This document shows, one piece after another, positions 25,814 through 34,684 of a stretch of DNA of 64,000 nucleotides. How positions within the stretch are numbered: position 1 is the stretch's first letter; each line of letters begins with the position of its first letter. The notes under the pieces are model-generated. The model was not told the origin of the DNA and ran no database searches. It saw only the letters and a program-made list of their open reading frames with translations. The DNA is from an uncultured Halobacteriovorax sp. Lineage in GTDB: Bacteria > Bdellovibrionota > Bacteriovoracia > Bacteriovoracales > Bacteriovoracaceae. The DNA is taken from NCBI GenBank assembly GCA_913061265.1, contig CAJXVS010000003.1, positions 519,329 through 583,328 of the forward strand, read 5' to 3'. The translations under genes and the position numbers were made by a program.

Positions 25814-26674
25814 TTGAATTCTTTCATTAATATTCTTAGGAAAATCGACCTGTGGAACATGGCTTCCATCTTTTATTATATAGAGCTTTGAATCTTTAAG
25901 CCTTGAATGAAGAATCTCTTGTAAGTAATTGGGGATGACTTTATCTTTATCGCCACCAATGACTAGGGATGGAGAGGAAATAGATTCTAGATTCCCAATG
26001 ATATTATGTTTTTTCATTTCATTAAATAGTTGGTGAAAAACTTCAGGCTCTAACTCACCAATCTTCTTTAAATAATGTTCAACAAACTCTTTAGGAACGG
26101 TTTTTGTATTAAATCCTCCCCTGTGAATCAAATCTTGAAGAATAGGGTTCTTGTGACTTTTTTTCCATACTTCAGAAAAAAGACTTGGAAAAGCTCTTGT
26201 TACCCACTGAATTGTTGGCGTTGCTAGCTCCATTAGGTTTGTATCAAACATAATATCGTGTGGAGGAATAACTGTTCCAGAGATAAGAACCATACCAAGA
26301 GGGGAGTTATCAAATCGATGTGCATATTCAAGGGTGACATTAACGCCCATACTGTGACCGAGCATGTACATTCTTGGAAGCCCGAGCTCTTTAAGGATCT
26401 CGTGTAAGTCCTGAGCAATATTTTCAAAAGTTAAAGAGTCTATAGGCGCATTGAGTGCTGATTCATAATGCAATCTATAATCATGAATCAATATTGGGTA
26501 ACCAAGATCGTTAAAGAAAGGTAGTTGTTCTTGCCAGTGTGCATTGTTGCAAACGAGTCCATAATTAAAGACTAATAATGGTAATTTGCAGTCTTTGATC
26601 TCTTCAATATCTTTGTTGAGTGAGAAAGAGATATTATAGCCGTCTAGTGACTTTACAGAATTCTTTTTAAACAT
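25784..26674 (-). CDS. alpha/beta hydrolase
   Basis: The 296-residue protein has the alpha/beta-hydrolase nucleophile elbow GHSMG, an acid in the late strand block VIGGDKDKVIP, and the histidine in GSHVPQVDFP, so the triad appears complete. A cap insertion lies between about residues 150 and 220. There is no signal peptide; the substrate is unknown, probably an ester or small acyl compound. Its start overlaps the end of the FHA gene by eight bases, so the two are coupled. Confidence 0.85.
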   Translation of the reverse strand: MFKKNSVKSLDGYNISFSLNKDIEEIKDCKLPLLVFNYGLVCNNAHWQEQLPFFNDLGYPILIHDYRLHYESALNAPIDSLTFENIAQDLHEILKELGLPRMYMLGHSMGVNVTLEYAHRFDNSPLGMVLISGTVIPPHDIMFDTNLMELATPTIQWVTRAFPSLFSEVWKKSHKNPILQDLIHRGGFNTKTVPKEFVEHYLKKIGELEPEVFHQLFNEMKKHNIIGNLESISSPSLVIGGDKDKVIPNYLQEILHSRLKDSKLYIIKDGSHVPQVDFPKNINERIQLFFSNIMTA

Positions 26675-27104
26675 CTTTCTGACTTTCTAGATGAATAAGT
26701 TCTTTTTGAAGTTGAACTATTAATGATTCAACATCAGGTCTCGCTTTTGTCGTTTCTTGGTATAGCTCGCCAAAACTTCGTGAAAGATTCTTAAATTCTA
26801 GGTTCTTAATTTCTATAGTTGTCTCGCCAACTTTTAACTCATCGCCAATCTTATGGAGCTTGGCCCCTTTAATCTTCTTTCCGTTAGTAAAGTAAAAATT
26901 TGAATTGGTTGATTTAGATAAGAGACCATCTTTATTATGAACAAAAACTAAGTGAAGATCATCAATAGCATTGTCTTCGATTAGGATGTCTGTTTTTCTA
27001 TTGCTCCCTAACGTGAAGTTTTCATAGAAGACCTTAATTTCTCCAATTCTTTCAACGTCTGGGGATGACTTTATTTCAAAGATTATCATACCTAAATTTA
27101 CCAT
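26667..27104 (-). CDS. FHA-domain protein
   Basis: The 145-residue product contains one forkhead-associated-like domain: FTLGSNRKTDILIEDNAIDDLHLVF, then NGKKIKGAKLHKIGDELKVGETTIEI. The strand order and the G-S/N-R pattern fit phosphothreonine-binding FHA domains, although the usual S-x-x-H is changed to D-D-L-H. A C-terminal helix of about 45 residues follows. ATGs at 27104 and 27089 are both possible. It sits between recG and the hydrolase on the same strand. Confidence 0.7.
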   Translation of the reverse strand: MVNLGMIIFEIKSSPDVERIGEIKVFYENFTLGSNRKTDILIEDNAIDDLHLVFVHNKDGLLSKSTNSNFYFTNGKKIKGAKLHKIGDELKVGETTIEIKNLEFKNLSRSFGELYQETTKARPDVESLIVQLQKELIHLESQKDV

Positions 27105-27127
27105 TCTTATGGAAAATGTGAAATAGG

Positions 27128-29233
27128 TTAAATTGTGGTGTGTACCAGGGTGTCTTGAGAAGCCATTTTAAGGTATTCCTGAAATTCCATTGTATTGGAC
27201 TCAGACATTTTAAGCAGCACTTCTCTTGCTTTTACTAAGAGTGGGTAATGGATGATAGGATTGGCAATCTTCTTAAAACCATCTGAACCCGATTGATTCT
27301 TACCAAGTAGATCGCCTTGGCCTCTGATTCTTAAGTCTTCTTCAGCAATAGAAAAACCATCTGAGGTTTGTTCAATGAACTCAAGGCGTGCCATAGCCTC
27401 TTTGGAGATTTTATTTTCTGCAACGAGAAAACAAAACCCCGTTTTTTCACCTCTACCGACGCGGCCTCTTAATTGATGAAGAGAGCTAAGCCCGAAGCGT
27501 TCTGGGTTTAGGATCGCCATAATTGTAGCATTTGTAACATTAATCCCTACCTCAACAACACTTGTGGCTATAAGAACATCAATCTTGCCTTCTTTGAACT
27601 TTAAGAAAGAGCTTTCTTTTTCTTCGGGAGATAGTTTTCCATGAAGAGGGCAAATTACTGAATCAGGAAAGAACTTCTTAAATTTTTCAAAGACTTCCTT
27701 CAAATTATTTATGTCTAGTTCACTCTCTTCTATGGCCGGGACAACAATATAGACCTGTTCGTTTAAACTTAGCCTGGTTTTAACAAATGAGAGGAACTTT
27801 GAAAAAGTTTCTTCAGATACAATTCTTGTTTTATAACCACTTCTATTTTTAGGTAAAGACTTTATAGTAGAGATATCTAAATCTCCATATTGAGATAAAC
27901 TTAAGCTTCTCGGTATTGGCGTAGCAGTCATGATAAGACAGTGAGCTCCATCACCTTTTTCAACAAGCTTAATTCTTTGTTCAACACCAAATTTATGTTG
28001 TTCATCAATAACAGCTAGACCTAGTTTCTTAAAAGAAAGTTCTTTTTGAATAAGGGCGTGAGTTCCAATAACAAGATGAACATCTCCGATTGAGATGGAC
28101 TCATAAATTTTTTTCTTCTCAGATGCCTTCATCCCACCTAAAAGAAGGGCTACCTTGATACCCTTTTCTGAAAAGAGGCTTTCGGCTTCAGTATAATGCT
28201 GTCTAGCTAAACTTTCTGTAGGGCACATAATGGCGCTTTGATAACCCTCTTTAATTGAGTGTATACAAGAAGCAAAGGCCACCCAGGTTTTTCCACATCC
28301 AACATCACCTTGAACCATCCTCATCATAGGATGTCCGGAGCAAAGATCGTTCTTAATTTCTTCAAAGACTGATCCCTGATCTTCAGTAAACTCAAAAGGA
28401 AAGAGGGAAGAAATCTGGTGCTCATTGTTTTGAATAATGAGGGCTGTAGGGGTCTTAAAGTTCTTTCTCCTTATTAAGAGCTTTGTTTGCTCGAAGAAGA
28501 ACTCTTCAAATATCAACCTATCCTTGGCCTTCTTAAAATCAGCTTCATTTGTTGACGACCTGCCATGAAGCACCTTAAAACTCTCTGAAAGATTCAAAAA
28601 GGAGTTGCTCGAAAGATCTGCATCACTTAAAAGGTCGTTAACTTGATCCCAGAGTTCTTCTGGAAGACCTTCTAATAGTTTCTTTATAGTACCATTTTTT
28701 GTTTTATTTACAGTAGGGTAGCCAACCTTTAGATCACTCTCTCCGCCAACCTTCACTTTGTCGACTTCAGATTCATGGATCATCTGAAACTCAGGGTTCA
28801 CTATCTGTAGTTCATTATTAAATGTTTGGACCTTACCAAAGAAGAGAAGAAACTCAGATTGCTGAACCTTTTTAATCGTAGAAGGATAAGTATTAAACCA
28901 TTTAAGTGAGAGGAAGCGGTCTGAGTAAAAATCTTTAATATGAACCGTAAGGTTCATTAAGGGGGCTTGGCCTTTGCCTTTGAGTTTTGGATTTATTCTA
29001 CTTTGAACATCTCTAATCGTGGCGAATCCTCTAAAGTAGCCACCAACGTTAATCTTTGAAAAATTATCTAATGCGGGAATCTTTTCAACATGAAGAGGTA
29101 GGACCCAAAGAAGGTCATAGACCGTTTTTATTCCCGCTTGCTTTAAGTTCTCTAGCGTCTTGTTCTTCTTTGTTTTAAAAAGAACTTCAATTGAAGAGTC
29201 TAAGTTAATTTTTTGGGAACTCGAAAGATTCAA
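27128..29233 (-). CDS. recG: ATP-dependent DNA helicase RecG
   Basis: The 701-residue protein has the RecG wedge/OB region in its first 250 residues and helicase motifs GDVGCGKTWVAF (motif I), DEQHKFGVEQR (motif II), TATPIPRSL (motif III) and QLRGRVGRGEKTGF (motif VI). The C-terminal TRG block is also recognisable (IAEEDLRIRGQGDLLG). RecG remodels stalled forks and Holliday junctions. The start lies 29 bases inside greA, so translation is probably coupled. Confidence 0.95.
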   Translation of the reverse strand: MNLSSSQKINLDSSIEVLFKTKKNKTLENLKQAGIKTVYDLLWVLPLHVEKIPALDNFSKINVGGYFRGFATIRDVQSRINPKLKGKGQAPLMNLTVHIKDFYSDRFLSLKWFNTYPSTIKKVQQSEFLLFFGKVQTFNNELQIVNPEFQMIHESEVDKVKVGGESDLKVGYPTVNKTKNGTIKKLLEGLPEELWDQVNDLLSDADLSSNSFLNLSESFKVLHGRSSTNEADFKKAKDRLIFEEFFFEQTKLLIRRKNFKTPTALIIQNNEHQISSLFPFEFTEDQGSVFEEIKNDLCSGHPMMRMVQGDVGCGKTWVAFASCIHSIKEGYQSAIMCPTESLARQHYTEAESLFSEKGIKVALLLGGMKASEKKKIYESISIGDVHLVIGTHALIQKELSFKKLGLAVIDEQHKFGVEQRIKLVEKGDGAHCLIMTATPIPRSLSLSQYGDLDISTIKSLPKNRSGYKTRIVSEETFSKFLSFVKTRLSLNEQVYIVVPAIEESELDINNLKEVFEKFKKFFPDSVICPLHGKLSPEEKESSFLKFKEGKIDVLIATSVVEVGINVTNATIMAILNPERFGLSSLHQLRGRVGRGEKTGFCFLVAENKISKEAMARLEFIEQTSDGFSIAEEDLRIRGQGDLLGKNQSGSDGFKKIANPIIHYPLLVKAREVLLKMSESNTMEFQEYLKMASQDTLVHTTI

Positions 29234-29687
29234 TTTCGTACTCTACTTCTCCTTTAGGAGCGTTAAATAGAACTGTATCACCTTCTTCTTTACCAATAAG
29301 AGCTCTGCCTAAAGGGCTTTTAAATGAAATCTTTCCCTTTTTAGTGTCTGACTCATCTTCACCTACAATCTGATAGGTCACTTTAACGTCTTTATCCACA
29401 TCGAGAAGATTAACTTTGGCACCAAATACAACCTTGTCGCTCTCAATTGTAGAGGGGTCGATTATCTTTGCGCTGGCAACGATTGCTTGGAGTTGTGAAA
29501 CGCGTCCTTCGATCAGGGCCTGCTTTTCCTTAGCGGAATGATATTCAGCATTTTCTTTTAAGTCGCCGAGCTCTCTTGCTTCAGAAATAGCAATCTTGAT
29601 TTCTTCACGTTCAACTTTTATTAATTGTTCAAGTTCTTCACTAAGTCTTTTGTAGCCTTGTGGAGTAATGGGAGATTCTTGATTCAT
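29205..29687 (-). CDS. greA: transcription elongation factor GreA
   Basis: The 160-residue product has the GreA coiled-coil N-terminus with the tip region ARELGDLKENAEYHSAKEKQA, which holds the acidic pair that reaches into the RNA polymerase secondary channel, and the C-terminal SPLGRALIGKEEGD globular domain. It rescues backtracked polymerase. AAGGAA precedes the ATG. It overlaps recG. Confidence 0.96.
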   Translation of the reverse strand: MNQESPITPQGYKRLSEELEQLIKVEREEIKIAISEARELGDLKENAEYHSAKEKQALIEGRVSQLQAIVASAKIIDPSTIESDKVVFGAKVNLLDVDKDVKVTYQIVGEDESDTKKGKISFKSPLGRALIGKEEGDTVLFNAPKGEVEYEIESFEFPKN

Positions 29688-29696
29688 AATTATTCC

Positions 29697-29996
29697 TTAA
29701 CTTTTAAAAAGAGCATTGGCAGCATCTGCTTCGTTACCAGATCCGCTATTATCATCACTACCTTTTAAAACAAAGTAGTCGCAAAAGTTGGCCATCTCTT
29801 TGTCTACGATTCTATCGGCAGATGGTTCTTTGCATTCGTTATAAGCATTTTTGTCATAGAAGTGGCACATCTTACATGAGTGGACGCTTCCGTAGCAATC
29901 AGGACATTCTTCACTTCTCATGACCTTATCGCCAGGACTTAGGTCAAGTTCTTTGGAGCAATTGAAACATTTGATCTTATTGTTAAAAATTTCCAT
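29697..29996 (-). CDS. small cysteine-rich, probably zinc-binding protein
   Basis: The 99-residue protein carries CFNC, CPDCYGSVHSCKMC and two more cysteines (NECKEP, ANFCDYF), enough to bind one or two zinc ions. The tail is Ser/Gly/Asn-rich and acidic. I do not recognise a named family. It abuts the next upstream gene with no gap and lies 10 bases before greA, so it belongs to the same minus-strand run. A transcription-related role is only suggested by position. Confidence 0.6.
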   Translation of the reverse strand: MEIFNNKIKCFNCSKELDLSPGDKVMRSEECPDCYGSVHSCKMCHFYDKNAYNECKEPSADRIVDKEMANFCDYFVLKGSDDNSGSGNEADAANALFKS

Positions 29997-30500
29997 TTAA
30001 TAGCTCCAGCTTTTCCCAAGTCCGACTTCGTAGCCAGATGGGTTCCGTCCCTCTCGTCCTTTAGGAGAGAAATAGATCTTTGGAAGATTCCTTTTATTAT
30101 ATTCATCGATCGCGTTAGATAAATTCTTTTCGTTTGCTGAGGCCAAGGTTTTTGCCACTAAGAAATTGATAGCGATTAAAGTAGCCCCGCCAATGAGCAG
30201 AGACTCTTTAGATTTATCATTACTATTAATTAAGAAACTTGATAGGACCAGTCCAGTACCAACACTTCCTAATAAAGAGTTTTGCCATCTAATTTGAGAG
30301 CTTTCTTGGTATTTATCTAAAAACTCTTTTGCGACTTCATCTTTCTCTAAGTGATACCTAAGCCCTTCTCCACGCTGAGTTGAATTAGTATCAACTAATA
30401 CCTCTTGGTAATTAATAATAGCAATCCTTGAACAGGACTCCGCCGCAAAGGCCGAGTTGTGCATAACGATAAATATCAAAGAGATTACAAGTTTTTTCAC
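29997..30500 (-). CDS. exported membrane protein of unknown function
   Basis: The 167-residue product begins with a Sec signal peptide (cleavage near AFAAES), then a polar region, and two hydrophobic stretches rich in Gly, Leu and Ile (about residues 75-115) that may form a membrane hairpin. No family is recognised. It is the first gene of the minus-strand run that continues into greA and recG, and it diverges from the ABC1 kinase gene across 90 bases. Confidence 0.6.
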   Translation of the reverse strand: MKKLVISLIFIVMHNSAFAAESCSRIAIINYQEVLVDTNSTQRGEGLRYHLEKDEVAKEFLDKYQESSQIRWQNSLLGSVGTGLVLSSFLINSNDKSKESLLIGGATLIAINFLVAKTLASANEKNLSNAIDEYNKRNLPKIYFSPKGREGRNPSGYEVGLGKSWSY

Positions 30501-30590
30501 CCAATATGTTTACCACAATTAATTCAGCCTGTTTGACAAAAAGCGCAATGAGGATTTCCAAACAATTGAGAGAAGGACTACAATTAAGGA

Positions 30591-32309
30591 ATGGACATTG
30601 TAAAAACCGGACGCGGAATCACTAATACGATACGAAATGTTAATCGACTCAAAGAAATTGTACTTATCTTCACAAGGCACGGCTTTGATGAATTTATTAC
30701 GCTAGGAGTTACTTCTAAGATCCCTAACTTTGTTCTACCAAAGTCCAGGCGTTCAATTAAGAAAGAGATGAGCGAAGTCGAAGAAAAAGACTGGTCTCAA
30801 GTAATCGGTTTTAGGCTTAGAAAATGCTTTGAAGAGCTAGGTCCTGCCTTTATTAAATTCGGTCAACTGCTAAGTTCTCGCGAAGATATATTTGATGCTT
30901 CCTTTATTGAAGAGATGAAGATTCTCCGCGATAGGGTTAAACCGATTGAATTCTCTGATGTTCGAGAGGAAGTTGAGCAATCACTTGGAAGGCCCATTAG
31001 TGAAGTCTTTGAATCAGTGGATGAAAGCCCTATTGGTACCGCCTCTATTGGCGTTGTTTATAAAGGGACTTTGAAAACTGGTGAAAAGGTAGTTTTAAAA
31101 GTTAGAAGACCAAATATTGTAAAAGAGATGAATACTGATTTTTCAATCCTTCTTTTCTTGGCCACACAAGTCGAAAGAGCGAGTGAAGAGTTAAGGTACC
31201 TTGGAATTTCAAGACTAGTTAATGACTTTAGTATCACTCTTCAGACTGAGCTTGATTTTCATATTGAAGCTTTAAATTGTGAAAGATTTAAGAAGAATGT
31301 TGAAGTCCATGATACGAAAAAAATTCTTTATATTCCTAAGATGTACACAGAGCTTTGTTCAGAAAGATTCTTAGTTATGGAACTCTTAGATGGAATCCCA
31401 TTTAGTAATAAAGCGGGAATTTCTCCAAGACTAGACGAACTAAAAAGTAATCTTACTGATGCCCTACAGATCTTTATTAAGACGTTTTTGATGGATGGTT
31501 TCTTTCATGGAGATCTCCATGGTGGGAATTTCTTTCTGATGAAGAATGATCAGATTGGAATTATTGATTTTGGTCTAATGGGAAGATTGAGTAAGAAGGG
31601 GAGAAAGAATTTTGTTGCGATCCTTTACTCTCTTATCACTTATAACTTTGAAAATCTTGTTTATGAATTCTTAGACGTCGCTGACTACGAAAAGATTCCA
31701 GATGTAGATGAACTAATAGCCGATGTTAGAGACGGTATCTCTCCTTTTATAGGTCTTACCGTACAGCAGACCAATTATACTCATCTGTTTCAGGTTATTA
31801 TTGAAACCCTTAGAAGGCATAAGCTATTTCTTCCTAGGGAATGGTTTGTTGTTTTTAGATCTTTGATGACTCTTGATGGAGTTGGGAAGGATATGGAAAT
31901 AGATTTTGATATCTTCTCTATGGTTGAAGATGATCTACAAGAAATTATTAAAGAGAGCTATAACAAAGAAGAGATTATAGAAGAAGCTATCTGGACAGGA
32001 AGAGATTTCTTGTCTTCAAGTAGAATGTTTCCAAGGCACCTTAGATGGTTCTTAAGAGAATGGTCCAGAAAGGGTTATGCTTTTGAGATTATTCATAAAG
32101 GGCATGAAAAGCAAGTCAAAGATATTACAAGTTCGATAATCTTCTTGGGCTATATTCTTTTAGGAGCAGTTTTCTTTGTTAGTGGTGTTTCCTTAATTTC
32201 AGGAATGAATATAACTCACTGGTCTCATATCCCTACTTTATGCTGGATCTTTTGGGTGATTGGATTGCTCTCACTACTTAAGGGAAGCTTAACTGTTCGA
32301 AAACTTTAA
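30591..32309 (+). CDS. ABC1/AarF/UbiB-family atypical kinase
   Basis: The 572-residue protein has the family's KFGQLLSSREDIF (KxGQ) block, an alanine-rich-loop-like ASIGVVYKGTL with lysine in VVLKVRRPN, catalytic HGDLHGGNFF and metal-binding IIDFGLMGRL. Two hydrophobic helices close the C-terminus. UbiB members act in ubiquinone or other isoprenoid-lipid biology at the membrane. No quinone genes are adjacent, so the pathway is not fixed by context. The gene converges with the GNAT gene with a four-base overlap. Confidence 0.9.
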   Translation: MDIVKTGRGITNTIRNVNRLKEIVLIFTRHGFDEFITLGVTSKIPNFVLPKSRRSIKKEMSEVEEKDWSQVIGFRLRKCFEELGPAFIKFGQLLSSREDIFDASFIEEMKILRDRVKPIEFSDVREEVEQSLGRPISEVFESVDESPIGTASIGVVYKGTLKTGEKVVLKVRRPNIVKEMNTDFSILLFLATQVERASEELRYLGISRLVNDFSITLQTELDFHIEALNCERFKKNVEVHDTKKILYIPKMYTELCSERFLVMELLDGIPFSNKAGISPRLDELKSNLTDALQIFIKTFLMDGFFHGDLHGGNFFLMKNDQIGIIDFGLMGRLSKKGRKNFVAILYSLITYNFENLVYEFLDVADYEKIPDVDELIADVRDGISPFIGLTVQQTNYTHLFQVIIETLRRHKLFLPREWFVVFRSLMTLDGVGKDMEIDFDIFSMVEDDLQEIIKESYNKEEIIEEAIWTGRDFLSSSRMFPRHLRWFLREWSRKGYAFEIIHKGHEKQVKDITSSIIFLGYILLGAVFFVSGVSLISGMNITHWSHIPTLCWIFWVIGLLSLLKGSLTVRKL

Positions 32310-33319
32310 ATACTTTCTATCCCTGTGATCCACAGGGGAGTAGGCGTCATCAAATCACTTGGTAGCAAGATGAGGTTTAAGAAGTCTTGGTGCCCAAGAG
32401 CAATCTTCTTTTCGTTTTGGGTGAAGCTAACTTCTTCTTCATCTATTTTTACAACTTCGATTTGATCATTGCTTATATCTCTTACTAATTTCTTAAAGAG
32501 TGCTTTATCAGAAATTCTAAAGATACCTAAAAAGAAGCTATTCTCTACAGTAGCGGGAATTATTTCCTCTATAGAAGGAAGCCAAAGCTTTGAAGGGTAA
32601 AGCTTGGAAAGGATCTCTTCTTGATCCTTTAAGTTGGAAAACCCGATCTCATGGATAACAGTGGGCATATCCATTCCTTTACCTAAAAAGAGATAGGAAA
32701 CTAATTGATCATCCTTTGAGTATGTATAAAACTTGGCACTCTTTATATTAAGAATCTTGTTCCAGTGCTCTTGATCCCTCTTTATAAGAAGGATGTCTTT
32801 TCCGAAAGGACTTTGGTAACAGGTCTCTAGTTCCTTGGTGCCTATATACTTTGATAAATCCGACAGTTTGTATCCTATTGCTATAAGATCCTTATCAGTG
32901 GCTCTAGTAGATCCTGTTTGAATGATCTCTCCAGCTTCGTGGAAACAAAATTTCTTATAGAGCCCATCAAGATCAGACCATAAGACCATGAGGGCAACTT
33001 TATCTTTATAGTTGTTAATAACCCGGGAAAATAATTCTTTGAAATGGCCTTGGCTTTTATAGATTGGGTTAACGACGATTCCACCTATAAAGAGAATAGG
33101 GCAGCCGTTAGTAAGCTTAAGAAGCCTAGTGCCTACATGGGCAATGATTTCGTCTTCATCAGAGATAAGTAAATGAAGGTTTTCCCAGTTCGACTCTTCT
33201 ACTAAGAGATAGAAGTCCTCTTTATAAGAGTACTGTTCTTCATAACCGAAGCCAGACTCAATAAGTTTCATGAGATCTTCAAAGTAATTAGGTTTTTCTC
33301 TTAGGTTTACGTATTTCAT
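32306..33319 (-). CDS. GNAT-family N-acetyltransferase
   Basis: In this 337-residue protein the first 150 residues form a GNAT fold with ILFIGGIVVNPIYKSQGHFKELF, close to the acetyl-CoA loop Q/RxxGxG/A with the second glycine altered, then LYKKFCFHEAGE. The C-terminal half is a second alpha/beta domain without clear motifs. The acceptor is unknown. It stands alone upstream of the flagellin region on the opposite strand. Confidence 0.7.
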   Translation of the reverse strand: MKYVNLREKPNYFEDLMKLIESGFGYEEQYSYKEDFYLLVEESNWENLHLLISDEDEIIAHVGTRLLKLTNGCPILFIGGIVVNPIYKSQGHFKELFSRVINNYKDKVALMVLWSDLDGLYKKFCFHEAGEIIQTGSTRATDKDLIAIGYKLSDLSKYIGTKELETCYQSPFGKDILLIKRDQEHWNKILNIKSAKFYTYSKDDQLVSYLFLGKGMDMPTVIHEIGFSNLKDQEEILSKLYPSKLWLPSIEEIIPATVENSFFLGIFRISDKALFKKLVRDISNDQIEVVKIDEEEVSFTQNEKKIALGHQDFLNLILLPSDLMTPTPLWITGIESI

Positions 33320-33427
33320 ACTTACTAAATTGAATAATAATTAGTCGATATAGGCCATTAGCGTATTAAATTACTAAAGTATTGAACGCCATTTCAATAG
33401 ATTAAAGCCTACATTGGAACTTCTTTC

Positions 33428-33446
33428 CTGTCTGAATATTAGACAA
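33428..33446. promoter_or_regulatory. 8-3-8 palindrome upstream of flagellin 1
   Basis: CTGTCTGA, ATA, TTAGACAA. The right arm is identical and the left arm matches at six of eight to the palindromes found upstream of the two secreted-peptide genes (47830 and 49627). It lies about 125 bases before the flagellin start. A common activator is suggested, but the sigma54 match downstream of this copy (around 33508-33524) is poor. Confidence 0.5.
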
Positions 33447-33462
33447 TAAATTTAAAGAAATT

Positions 33463-33569
33463 TGCTGGGAGGGCGAAAAGGTAGATGAAGGAATTTCATT
33501 AGCCCCTCGGGCAAATGTAGTTCACCAGTGACAGGACGTTGTTGGAACCCAAATATCAAGGAGGATACC
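33463..33569 (+). other. structured leader of flagellin 1
   Basis: GAGGGC near 33468-33474 can pair with GCCCCTC at 33502-33508, with one unpaired base. Inside it, ATGAA-GGAAT-TTCAT near 33485-33499 forms a second stem. The region ends in AAGGAGG five bases before the ATG. It could control mRNA stability or translation. The transcription start is not known, so whether all of it is in the leader is uncertain. Confidence 0.35.
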
Positions 33570-34418
33570 ATGGGACTTCGTATTAATACGAACGTTGCCT
33601 CGTTAAACGCTCAGAGAAATCTGAGAGGAACACGACTGCAATTAAACAAATCGCTTGAGAAATTGTCTTCAGGACAAAGAATCAATCGTGCCGGCGACGA
33701 TGCTGCTGGTTTGGCCATTTCAGAGAATCTTAAAGCTCAAGTGAGAGGTTTAGGACAAGCTGAAAGAAACGCAGAGGATGGCATCTCATTAGTTCAAATT
33801 GCTGAGGGTGCCCTTAGTGAGGTTTCAAACATTCTGATCAGACTTCGAGAACTCGCCGTACAGGCCGCCTCGGATACCATCGGGCCAACAGAAAGAAAGT
33901 TTCTTAATGTTGAATTTGAACAACTTACTTCAGAAGTAGACAGGATTGCTAACTCAACTGAGTTCAACCGCGTTCCTCTTCTAAATGGTACTGGTGCTGT
34001 ATTTGATATTCAAATTGGTACACGTAACGATCCTATCGCTGACCGTTTAACATTCGATGCTTCAAGCGCTGATGTTAACGTTGCTGCTCTTGGATTAAAC
34101 CTGGCTTCAGTTGCCGATAAGATTTCTGCACAGAACTCTTTGGCCTCAATTGACCAGTCTATTATTTCGGTTTCCGGAATTCGTGCCGACTTTGGTGCAC
34201 TCCAAAACCGTTTGCAATCAACCATTAATAACATTGCTGTAAGTATTGAAAACTTATCTGCAGCAAACTCTAGGGTAAGAGACACTGACGTCGCTGCTGA
34301 GACTGCCAATCTGACTAAGAATAATATTCTCATGTCGGCCGGTACATCGGTATTAGCGCAAGCGAACTCTTCAACCAAGAACGCCCTATCACTAATCCAA
34401 GCCGCGGCTCAGGGTTAA
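33570..34418 (+). CDS. fliC: flagellin (copy 1)
   Basis: The 282-residue product has the conserved flagellin N-terminus (MGLRINTNVASLNAQRNLRGT...SSGQRINRAGDDAAGLAISE) and C-terminus (NLSAANSRVRDTDVAAETANLTKNNIL...QANSSTKNALSLIQ), which pack as the filament core, with only a short variable middle. The filament lies outside the cell, or under a sheath as in Bdellovibrio. In-frame codons extend upstream to 33528, but AAGGAGG at 33558-33564 fixes the start. A second flagellin follows. Confidence 0.97.
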   Translation: MGLRINTNVASLNAQRNLRGTRLQLNKSLEKLSSGQRINRAGDDAAGLAISENLKAQVRGLGQAERNAEDGISLVQIAEGALSEVSNILIRLRELAVQAASDTIGPTERKFLNVEFEQLTSEVDRIANSTEFNRVPLLNGTGAVFDIQIGTRNDPIADRLTFDASSADVNVAALGLNLASVADKISAQNSLASIDQSIISVSGIRADFGALQNRLQSTINNIAVSIENLSAANSRVRDTDVAAETANLTKNNILMSAGTSVLAQANSSTKNALSLIQAAAQG

Positions 34419-34485
34419 TAGGTAGTTATTGGGAATGGTTAAGGCGAATGCGCCAGTTGCAAACTTTTATTTACAGGAGAGTACT

Positions 34486-34512
34486 ATGTTGGATTACGAA
34501 ACAGACGGATAA
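34486..34512 (+). CDS. possible eight-codon micro-ORF between the flagellins
   Basis: ATG-TTG-GAT-TAC-GAA-ACA-GAC-GGA-TAA follows AGGAG at 34475-34479 with six-base spacing. The surroundings (TTTACAGGAG...TATGTTGGA) resemble the leader of the second flagellin (TTTACAGGAGG...TATGTTTGA). It may therefore be a leader peptide or the remnant of a lost flagellin start. Confidence 0.3.
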   Translation: MLDYETDG

Positions 34513-34664
34513 ATATACGAGAACAGTTGATTACACTGCAATGGTCGATTGTTCTAAAAAAAATTAACTATAAAAACATTGTGTAACTAAACGAGAAAAA
34601 AAAGAAAAACTAATATTAATGATTGAAAGGACAGGAGTCCGGCAGTTTTTACAGGAGGTAAGGT

Positions 34665-34682
34665 ATGTTTGAAGGAGATTAA
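34665..34682 (+). CDS. possible five-codon leader micro-ORF before flagellin 2
   Basis: AGGAGGTAAGGT then ATG-TTT-GAA-GGA-GAT-TAA encodes MFEGD and ends two bases before the flagellin 2 ATG. The codons GAA-GGA-GAT include the ribosome-binding site of flagellin 2, so translating the leader would occupy or deliver ribosomes to that site. Confidence 0.35.
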   Translation: MFEGD

Positions 34683-34684
34683 CT

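Noticed and set aside
33375..33400. TAAAGTAT-N10-TTCAATAG upstream of flagellin 1 as a sigma28 promoter
   Set aside because: The -10 half matches poorly and the spacing is one base short. It is possible but not supportable.
33508..33524. CGGGCAAATGTAGTTCA as a sigma54 promoter of flagellin 1
   Set aside because: GG is present about 73 bases after the palindrome, but the invariant GC at -12 is TC.
33528..33569. N-terminal extension of flagellin 1 from a GTG
   Set aside because: AAGGAGG at 33558-33564 and the universal MGLRINTN start at 33570 show that the extension is untranslated.
34118..34125. GCCGATAA inside flagellin 1
   Set aside because: It is coding sequence (Ala-Asp-Lys) with no -35 partner.
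34010..34378. Long minus-strand frame opposite flagellin 1, and similar long frames opposite alaS, lon, recA and the AsmA-like gene
   Set aside because: They are exact antisense shadows of strongly supported genes, with no ribosome-binding site or family resemblance.
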